Of a stretch of DNA of 14,288 bases, positions 7,697 to 14,288 are shown one piece after another. This DNA is from Cephalothrix spiralis (lineage: Eukaryota; Nemertea; Palaeonemertea; Archinemertea; Cephalotrichidae): the NCBI GenBank assembly GCA_032353305.1, contig JAUCNG010065552.1, forward strand, positions 1-14,288, in the 5' to 3' direction. Within the stretch, counting starts at the first letter, position 1. Every line of letters begins with the position of its first letter. The notes beneath the pieces are model-generated. The model made no database searches. It saw only the letters and a program-made list of their open reading frames with translations, and was not told where the DNA came from. The position numbers and the translations under genes were made by a program.

Positions 7697-10600
7697 CTGG
7701 AAAAGAACAAATTATAATGAGTCTAATTACACATCTAACGTACATTGCAGTATATGAATTTAAAGGCAGAAGATTCATATTAAGCACAATGCTACTGACT
7801 CTTATTCATTTTAAAGAAGACTAATAAGAGTTAGGAGCTACATGGGGACCAAGGTGTGTCAGATAACTAATACATTAATTCATAATATTAAAAAAAATAT
7901 TAAAACTTAAAAAGATTTATTTTATCTATGTACCTTAATTTTGATTTATACTGAACATTATCTCTTTATTATGCACGTAACTTGATACGGCCTGATGAGT
8001 TATGCATCAAATAAAGTTCTATTCTAAAGTTGAAGTGTGTGAATTTAGAAGAATACACAATCCAAAATTTCCGATGATGAAATCACCAATTAGTATTAAC
8101 AATCAAAAATTCCACCATCTGAGTGACACCAAGCACCCAAAATATTTACCGTGAAATAAACCCCCATGGTAACTCCTTTCATTACATATTACCGGCAGCA
8201 CTAACAGGCCGGCGTTCCCCGACCGCTATATCCCAGTCAGAAACGTAACTATCGAATGCAAAAAACATAAATTTGACCCCACTTGACCTTCACCTTGGGC
8301 AGAAAATAGAAAAAACGGGCTCAGAGTAGGCTGTAGAATTATAATAATTAGATTGCAGATGCATGATATCTTGGCTGAGCACTGAGTTAAAAAAAAATAA
8401 GCTTTCAAACGATTTTTACCTTTTTTTTGCCCAAAAAGGCATCTAACGGAAAATAAATCAACTATAGAAAATAATTCCTAATCTAACCTCATGTTTATTT
8501 TTGATGCTCTATCGAATGCAGAAACAACAGCTCTCTAGAATCATTTTCAATGTTGACGTGATTTTTTTAAATTCAAATTTGGAATTTTTTTTTGGCCTCA
8601 CATTTTTTTAGGCCTAACATTTTGTTATTCCCCATAAACCAATTGACGATGTTACTGGTGCTTCTATTGGTCGGATTGGCGAGATACCCCCAACGTCATC
8701 AGCTGGCCGGAAATTCGGCCAATCGGTATATATCATTATAGGTTTTGGCCGGAAATTCGGCCAATCGGGCTCAAAAGGTAGAACGACCTTTACTGTGTCT
8801 TTGCCCCAGCAAAGGTGATCGGCCTTCACTTGAACTGCAAGTAAGCAATTTCTAGAATCAAAGAGATACACCTCCAATGAGGGAAATGCGATATTGCACC
8901 ATATTCAGAAAAGAGGGACAGGAAAGACGACTACAATAGGCCTACCCTTCGGGAAAACTTATTTTCCAGAGGGGTAAAAACTCAATTAGCCCCCGGCGGG
9001 CACTCAGGTGCTGATAGTTTTTTAAGGATGGGTGTAATTAAAACGGGTATTGTGTAATATTGTTTTATTTGGATTTATAACGCATAAGGGGTTTGCCAAA
9101 TCCGTCATACACTCAGGGGTCTGAGCGTATTAGGAATTTGGCAGACCCCATATGCGTTATAAATCCGAATAAAACAATAGTACACCATACCCGTTCCGTT
9201 TTTCGTACTTATTGCGTACACGGGGAGGGGTTTGTAAATTCGGCAAGTTTAGACATTCGTGCTTTATGGACGGCCCCAGGTTTAATGTCACAGTTCGAAA
9301 AAGTGCATGGCAGCTCTCACTGTTTGGATCTACCTCCATTGTAACCTATTGGTCTTGATTGTTATTAGTATAAAGAAGCGTCGTTCAAACAGGCATCTAT
9401 AGGCCTGTGTTAAGAGCTGTTGCTACTTTATCTCATTAAATTACATTCACCACGACGTTGCATACTGTACAAGATTTTTAATCCCCCCCCCCCACACACA
9501 CAACAATTTCCTTTAATTGTGCTTATAATGTTAATTACCATAAATAGTTTGAATGAGGGACATAATATTTTCGTCTGTACACAACATTCCTCCTTCTTAG
9601 AGCTCTCCCCATTGGATCAATTCTTTGAAGACTTGCTCTAACATAGCTCCGCTGAATTCTTATTCCTGAAATACAAATTATAGAAGATATAGTTAAAACA
9701 GAATAAGGAGCACTGTAACTAAATTGATTTTTGAGAAGAAGAAAAAATTTGGTTTTATTAGCAATATCCAATTTTGTTTTTTACTTTTTATATACCGAAT
9801 CATTAGATAATAATGAAGAAATTAACAAAATAAATATTTCGTTTTTTTTTTAATTTATCAAGAAATGCGACGTTCATTTGATAATAAGTTTCTATAAACA
9901 TATTAACAAAGCATTTTGATCTTAAGGGTGCTTCTTTTTTTTATTTGTTAAATGTGGTAATCATTTACTTAGGAATCATTCAATAAATAATGAATATTGA
10001 TATTCGGGTCGCTTTTATAATTGTTTCAATGGTTCGTGTACTATGCGTGTACCTATATATTGTAATTCAAAATGGTGATTTATAATGCAGTTAAATTATA
10101 GTCAGATATTTTGCCATCAAAAGAGTATATAGCTCCTTCAAAAAACTTCAAAATTTGGTATAGTATGATATGAGGAAAGTACTATTTTGATGTTTTCATG
10201 GTGACAAGTGGCAAATGGTGTCGAAATAGTAGGAAATATAGGAGGTTTTGGTAAAAATATAGGAGATTATAGGAGAATTTTTGACCAAAATATAGGGAAA
10301 ATAGGAGAATTTAGACTAAAATTTCGGGTAATATGGAATTTTTCATATTAACCATAGAATAATAGATTTCAGCGATACAAATACAAAGATCTACAAATAA
10401 TATGAATTTCTGAGTTTTCACTTGTAAATTGACCTCTGTCCTGATCCGATTTCGCTAAGTGACTTTCTAGTTTTCTCCAATTTTTTAGTGGCCGCATATT
10501 GTTATCCTTAACAGGCTTCATAGTCGTTTTTGCTATTTTAGGAGATTTTTGAGCAACTTTTATGTGATTTTTGGAGGTTTTCTAGCAATTTATGTGATTT

Positions 10601-13600
10601 TATGATAATATGAGCACTTGGGTTTTCTAATAATTACAAACTACAAAACAAAATATTTTTGATTTTCCATAAATAAATATTATATATTCATATAATTTAT
10701 TAAGGGATATCCATTATTAAGAAATCTCCATTTTTGGCACAGGCTTTTATTTACACAAATATAAATCTAAATGCTTATAATGTTATGCAGAGCGAAGCGA
10801 GGCGAGAATTTTTTTGACACTTTTGACAAAATTTTCATTAAATTATACAGTTGGATTAAAATATGTGCATGAAAAAAACAATTTAATTCTTTTGGTTGAA
10901 AACATAGGAAATATAGGAGGTTTTCAAGAAAAATAGGAAATATAGGATTCCTATTTTTTTTAATAGGAAAAATAGGAAATATAGGAGGCACTTGTCACCA
11001 TGTGTTTTGATAACTGGTATAGTTTTTGAGTTATGGCAGGTAATGGTTGGTTTTGCAGTATAAGAATCATTAATTTTATAAAAAATATATTATTTTAGAC
11101 AAAAATCACTTTTCAAAAAAAGTATGATATACAGGGTATCCCAATAAAATGTAAAACAGTCAGATGACGTCATATTGTGCCTCAATTATGAATGGACCAT
11201 ATTGCAGCTAGTGTTCATTAAAGAGAACATGTTTTTGTCTTTGAAATAAAAAAAATTTGGTGCAAATCTATCTGACTATAACTGAGCTACATCAATTTCT
11301 CCAAAGGGCTAAAAAGTTCAACTTCCCCACTAGGAGGTAAATCCTATAGTAAATGAACGTCCTTTCTCAAGACAAAAAAAATATTTGTGAATTTTTTTTG
11401 ACTTTTTAATTTTTTTAAATTCCTTATTCAATTTACTATTTATCAAAAATTTGACACTCACTGAAAATATTCAAGATTTTTTTTAGAGTGATTGAAAAGA
11501 GCATTCTCTCGATTTAGTATAGGATTTAGGGTGGGGAAAATGAGACCAGAGGTTTTTCGGGAGAATCGTCGTAACTCCTATAGTTATGAACTGATCTGCA
11601 CCAAATCTGTTTTATTCGGGAGAGTAGACCATTCTCTCAAATGGGTATTTTTTGAAATAATTAATATACTCATAACTGGGTCACAGTATGACGTCATCTG
11701 ACTGTTTTACATTTTATTGGGATACCCTGTATATATAGATATCTGAAAAAAAATACTATTGTAGTGGTTTTTCCAAGGATTATGATAACACAAATTAAAA
11801 CAAAATTTAACTTTTTCAATTTCATGCTATACCGATTTTTTTTTTTAAATTAAAAAAAATGATGCTCTTAACATTATCATAATAGATAATTTAATTTAAG
11901 CCCATGTTGAGAATTTCCATCCAACCAGCTTTCAGGAAATATAAACTTTGATACTATTTTCGACGGTTAGTGACATAAAGGGAAAAGTAATCAGCGACAT
12001 GTTTATAGGGAAGATACCTTAAAAAAGATATAATAGTTACTTTTTGAAGAAGCAATAATCTAGGACAGTACATTGAGAACGTGTTACATGTTTATTTTTA
12101 TTTTTGACTGAAAAGCAACTTATATGCTTGATCAACAAAATCACAGGTTATAGTATATGAAACAAACATAAGATACAGGAGAGGAAGGAGCTGTTGCTAT
12201 CATGACCTCTCCAATAACTGAATTTAGAAATAAATATTTAAATACAAGTCTAATAGAAAAGAATTAGACAGGAAAACTGGCACAGATGCCAGTGAGGAAG
12301 AACATGAGAGAAAAAAATCATAAGAGATGTTGATGAATTGATCAAACTACAAATATGTCACATATAAGATGATTTATATACAAAACAGTCAAATTTTACA
12401 TGCTCCAGTGCAAAATCTGACAAGTAGGGCTAAATGAATGGGTCAGACTACATATACTTGGGATAAGTGAGGGGGGTCATTGGGGTATAGCGTGATTTGG
12501 CCATTCTTAAGTCTGTGAAACGTGATTTGGAATTTTAACTGCTAACGTGATCGCAAGTAAAATTAGCGTGATCCATGATTTGCATTTTAATTGGCTAACG
12601 AGAAATCAAATACGCGTTATTCGTGATTTCAACTTTTATCATGAAAATTTAATTTTATCACCTTATGTGATAAAATCAATATATATATTGCTTATTCAAT
12701 TAAAATTTATAAAGTATAAAGTGCAAAAATTTCTGCTCACGCCTATGGCACTCGCCTACTTATTGTTATTTCATTATATCATACAGTACACAATTTAATC
12801 ACCAGCCAAATTAGACAACAAACAAATTATTGATAGGCTTACATATTATGTATAGGGTAAGATAAGACTTGAATTTTCAGTTATTCCTCCTATACAATGC
12901 AATGACATCCAAATAAATTTGCTTAAAATTTATCTCTTGTTTGTCATGTTTTCAGTAATATTTTATAGTGAAAATCTGGTAAACAATATCATGAACAGTA
13001 AATGAATTAATAGCCATTATTTGGATAATTGCTAAAGATCCATACAACGTCATAATGACCATACAGCGCTATATTAACACAAACTCTAGTTAGCACTTAC
13101 ACTCATATGCCCTGCACCTGTGTGCCAGTGCTTTAACAAGTGCATAATTCATCTAGAGACCTTTCATTGACATTATGCACTAAGTATCGCAGATGGGGAA
13201 ACTTTTTCAATTTTGAGGATTGGGATGATCAACAGATTTTTAGTGCTGAGCATTGCTAAGCATCTGCTTTTTCTACACTAAGCACCCCCCATTAATGTCC
13301 AGTGCGGAAAGCCGGTTATTTTAGGGCAATATCTTACACAGCAACTTGCATCATCTCAACAGCTGTGGCAAGAGTTTTTTCATGGCTATTATTTTAATCA
13401 CACAAAAAATATTTTGACACGGCAATCTCACACAGCTCATCATACAAACTTTCCAAACAGGATTGCCCAACTATGCATAACTACAAATTTAAATATTATT
13501 TCTTACCTTTAGAATTTAGTGCTCCCATCATCATCGTTTCTCCACACTGGGCACGTTCTTGTAAAATTGATGTCACTATTACATCTAGTTCTTCATTTGA

Positions 13601-14113
13601 GAGAGAACTGTACTCCCAGTTTTCAAACAAAAATTCAGGCTCCGATTTACGTCGATTATATAAGGTTCTTATGCTTATATCCATTATTTCTGCAATTCTA
13701 GTCCAATTAAACCCAATTTCTCTCATGGATATAATGTTTGCTGCTGGTATAGACATCTTAGGCCTCCCAATTTCACCATTGCTCCGAGAATTAACTAATG
13801 CTGGGATATAATCAATCATTCTATTAGTCCTACGTTGGAAATAAGCAACGCTATCATTGAAAGATCTTCTTAGTACCATACAGGATTGGGCAAGATCAAA
13901 CAACAAATTTTTAAATGACTCCAACTCTGTATCTAGATCCACATCATTATTCATAACTTCAGTTACAAAATCAATCATTGACAAAAACAGATGATAACAG
14001 CCATCCATTTTTATTGACCAGTCTTCAGCTTCATTTAAATCTTTAACGACTGCAATAGCACTTAATTGGACATACAAATCATTAATAACTCGAAAACAAT
14101 AATCGAAATCCAT
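6943..14113 (-). CDS. Three-exon integrase/transposase-like gene (rve/DDE core), full model
   Basis: Joined model: 14113..13507, 9665..9539, 7696..6943 (607+127+754 nt = 495 codons plus TAA). Exon 1 ends AAAG|GTAAGA (phase 1) and exon 2 follows TTTCAG; exon 2 ends TATG|GTAATT (phase 2) and exon 3 follows TTTTCCAG, so frame is kept at both joins. Residue order seen: helical N-terminus (1-115), GRPK then a helix-turn-helix (116-155), a second HTH-like stretch with ELD, GALNSKG and [10 protein letters not shown] (168-222), basic RR/RRK segment, then the catalytic core with LWHIDG (D248), RCDYGTEN (D306) and [10 protein letters not shown] (E341), 34 residues between the last two. The C-terminus has [14 protein letters not shown] and LTDEEI...IDPL...YGIDLFQ. 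This matches proteins annotated as integrase core/catalytic-domain proteins in many aquatic animals, and the layout resembles IS3 transposases. Expected role: nuclear DNA strand transfer, or a domesticated derivative. It appears complete and unbroken. Transposon copy versus host gene cannot be settled here. Confidence 0.87.
8704..8768. repeat. 23-bp direct repeat with an internal GGCCG dyad
   Basis: TGGCCGGAAATTCGGCCAAT (plus CGG) occurs at 8704-8726 and 8746-8768, 42 bp apart and identical. Each copy holds a GGCCG..CGGCC dyad able to form a small hairpin. It is GC-rich against the local background and lies in intron 2. Its function is unknown; a binding site or a repeat remnant are both possible. 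Confidence 0.6.
9042..9195. repeat. 154-bp near-continuous hairpin (MITE-like)
   Basis: AACGGGTAT at 9042-9050 pairs with ATACCCGTT at 9187-9195. The arms stay matched through ATTGTTTTATT, GGATTTATAACGCATA, GGGGT and GCCAAAT to a centre near 9118 (CTCAGGGGTCTGAG). Few mismatches interrupt an arm of about 75 bp. It lies in intron 2. The short open frames on both strands across it are by-products of the palindrome. Confidence 0.8.
9539..9665 (-). CDS. Exon 2: short middle exon, linker and start of the catalytic core
   Basis: This 127-bp exon completes codon 203 (G|GA) and ends two bases into codon 245 (TG|G, Trp). It encodes [26 protein letters not shown], then [15 protein letters not shown]. 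In this integrase family, these residues sit directly between GALxSxG and HIDG, which is the gap left between exons 1 and 3. The acceptor is preceded by a pyrimidine-rich tract (TTTGTATTTCAG), with TTTTAAC as a possible branch point about 35 bp upstream. The donor is TG|GTAATT. Read through unspliced, the frame hits TAA at 9537..9535. Both phases fit the neighbouring exons, which is strong evidence that the three pieces are one gene. The exon carries the second half of the HTH_21-like unit and a basic RRK stretch likely to contact DNA. Confidence 0.87.
10197..11002 (+). mobile_element. 806-bp non-autonomous DNA element with TATAGGA-rich ends
   Basis: The termini are CATGGTGACAAGTGGC (10197-10212) and the complement of CATGGTGACAAGTGCC (ending 11002), 15 of 16 matches. 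TGTTTT flanks the element exactly on both sides (10191-10196 and 11003-11008), a perfect 6-bp target duplication. Just inside both ends are clustered ATAGGA motifs, about a dozen in all, all in the same direction. The phrase TAGGAAATATAGGAGGTTTT is identical at 10230-10249 and 10905-10924. No transposase is encoded. Subterminal repeats recall hAT-type elements, but hAT elements normally leave 8 bp, so I leave the family open. It lies in intron 1. Confidence 0.75.
11132..11729. mobile_element. 598-bp Tc1/mariner-type MITE with 43-bp perfect terminal repeats
   Basis: Both ends begin CAGGGTATCCCAATAAAATG and continue identically for 43 bp (through CAGATGACGTCATA) in inverted orientation. Each end is flanked by TA (11130-11131 and 11730-11731), the usual Tc1/mariner target duplication, and the CAGGGT.TCCCA ends suit that superfamily. 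The interior is also loosely palindromic (CCTATAGTAAAT against ATTTAGTATAGG), so the whole element can fold back. No transposase is present; the small open frame at 11492-11701 is incidental. Identical ends suggest fairly recent activity. It lies in intron 1. Confidence 0.85.
12491..12630 (+). repeat. CGTGAT-motif cluster
   Basis: CGTGAT occurs at 12491, 12521, 12546, 12567 and 12622, several as (A/G)CGTGATTTGG or AACGTGATC. Spacing is 21-55 bp, so this is a loose, decayed tandem repeat of roughly 25 bp. It lies in intron 1. Confidence 0.5.
12652..12676. repeat. Perfect 10-bp hairpin
   Basis: ATTTTATCAC and GTGATAAAAT pair perfectly across a 5-nt loop (CTTAT). It sits next to the CGTGAT cluster and may be part of the same decayed repeat. 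Confidence 0.5.
13139..13181. repeat. 10-bp inverted repeat AGTGCATAAT / ATTATGCACT
   Basis: Perfect 10-bp arms flank 23 bp, in intron 1 downstream of exon 1. It is small and could be chance in AT-rich DNA. Confidence 0.3.
13507..14113 (-). CDS. Exon 1: N-terminal DNA-binding part of the integrase-like protein
   Basis: This exon encodes residues 1-202 plus one base of codon 203. The start is the first in-frame ATG (14113..14111), in a good context (AGCATGG, A at -3 and G at +4). The open frame reaches back to about 14161, where a TAA lies in frame, and an in-frame TTG at 14158 is not a credible animal start. Two out-of-frame ATGs precede M1: a two-codon uORF at 14136..14128 and another at 14127. 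Residues 1-115 look helical and acidic, without a recognised motif. GRPKMSIP at 116-123 followed by [19 protein letters not shown] (137-155) is a typical helix-turn-helix of transposase/Psq-like type. [13 protein letters not shown] (168-180) and [14 protein letters not shown] (190-203) begin a second HTH-like unit. The exon ends at a strong donor, G|GTAAGA. Without splicing, the frame would stop at 13498 after two more lysines. Confidence 0.82.
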
Positions 14114-14288
14114 GCTCTGATGTTCATTCACTTCATTGTTCCGATGTTGTTCTTTCAAAGTTTAAACACTCACTATTAAGTTAGACAGTATGGAATTCTC
14201 GCAAACAGAGGTAAGAATAAATTTGAACTTTACTATATCCCATAAAAATACGACAACTACAGAAAATAATTATAACTTTTTATCGAAA
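14114..14288 (-). promoter_or_regulatory. 5' leader / upstream region of the integrase-like gene
   Basis: This is the sequence upstream of M1, up to the window edge. No convincing TATA box or initiator can be fixed by eye. Two upstream out-of-frame ATGs lie at 14136 (codons ATG AAG TGA) and 14127 (overlapping the main start), which could lower translation or mean that the mRNA starts inside this stretch. On the opposite strand, ATG at 14190 opens seven codons that end at GAG|GTAAGA (14211). Confidence 0.3.

Larger units (their letters stand above)
7697..9538 (-). other. Intron 2 of the integrase-like gene (1.84 kb)
   Basis: Bounded by GTAATT at 9538 and a good acceptor (TTTGTTCTTTTCCAG) ending at 7697, splitting the Trp codon just before the first catalytic Asp. 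It holds the 9042..9195 hairpin, a 23-bp direct repeat near 8.7 kb, a CA/C-rich tract at 9483..9502, and a short piece near 8103..8135 resembling the CACCTGGGTGCC end motif of the 2.9-4.9 kb repeats. I see nothing coding in it. Confidence 0.82.
9666..13506 (-). other. Intron 1 of the integrase-like gene (3.84 kb)
   Basis: GTAAGA at 13506 and TTTCAG at 9671..9666 bound this intron, which splits codon 203. It contains two complete non-autonomous DNA elements (10197..11002 and 11132..11729), a CGTGAT-rich patch near 12.5 kb and small hairpins. About 11735..12480 and 12800..13460 hold nothing I can support: no ORF of note and no clear repeat boundary. Confidence 0.82.

Noticed and set aside
6943-7710. 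Exon 3 frame as a stand-alone 255-residue integrase
   Set aside because: The first five residues are intron sequence read across the acceptor. The family needs the upstream Trp and linker supplied by exon 2.
9535-9771. 78-residue frame as a separate small gene
   Set aside because: Only the segment after the AG at 9666 matches the family; the earlier residues are intron sequence.
10767-10991. Minus-strand frame with repeated PIFPIF peptides
   Set aside because: It is a translation of the ATAGGA subterminal repeats of a mobile element.
13473-13811. Plus-strand frames opposite exon 1
   Set aside because: Antisense shadows of a well-supported coding exon.
13496-14158. Exon 1 frame as a stand-alone 220-residue gene starting at 14158
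   Set aside because: The start there is TTG, not ATG, and the frame passes through a strong splice donor at 13506. The protein family continues in exons 2 and 3.

Overview
The window looks like eukaryotic, metazoan genomic DNA. It is AT-rich and mostly non-coding, full of palindromic and MITE-like repeats, and its one real gene is split by spliceosomal introns with good GT..AG signals. The repeat style and the integrase-like gene family suggest an aquatic invertebrate, but the sequence alone does not fix the taxon. I see no bacterial operons, rRNA or CRISPR array.

The main content is a three-exon gene on the minus strand. Exon 1 is 14113..13507, exon 2 is 9665..9539 and exon 3 is 7696..6943. 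Intron phases match at both junctions (1/1 and 2/2), and the joined frame runs 495 codons to a TAA with no internal stop. The product is an integrase/transposase-like protein: a helical N-terminus, a GRPK-type helix-turn-helix, a second HTH-like segment, and an RNase H-fold (rve/DDE) catalytic core with a visible D-D-E triad (D248, D306, E341). The layout recalls IS3-type bacterial transposases (HTH, HTH_21-like, rve). Exon 2 is only 127 bp and lies far from the other exons, so single-ORF gene calling would break this gene into three unrelated fragments.

The left half (1..6930) holds no convincing gene. From left to right it carries: two oppositely oriented 25-bp minisatellite arrays (44..385); a 300-bp palindrome (770..1080); a TTACG-rich patch (about 2165..2290); a large compound palindrome (about 2915..4865) with a related direct copy beside it; a 654-bp element (3092..3745) inserted in that palindrome with a perfect 9-bp target duplication and a tRNA-like sequence inside; a decayed relative of the element at 10.2-11.0 kb (about 5465..5910); and a ~1-kb palindrome (5914..6924) whose edge lies about 15 bp past the stop codons of the integrase gene.

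The introns also hold mobile DNA. Intron 2 has a 154-bp hairpin (9042..9195) and a 23-bp direct repeat. Intron 1 has an 806-bp element with 15/16 terminal repeats and a 6-bp duplication (10197..11002), and a 598-bp TA-flanked mariner-type MITE with 43-bp perfect terminal repeats (11132..11729). The picture is an intact, possibly still expressed or domesticated, integrase gene in a region repeatedly hit by non-autonomous DNA transposons.
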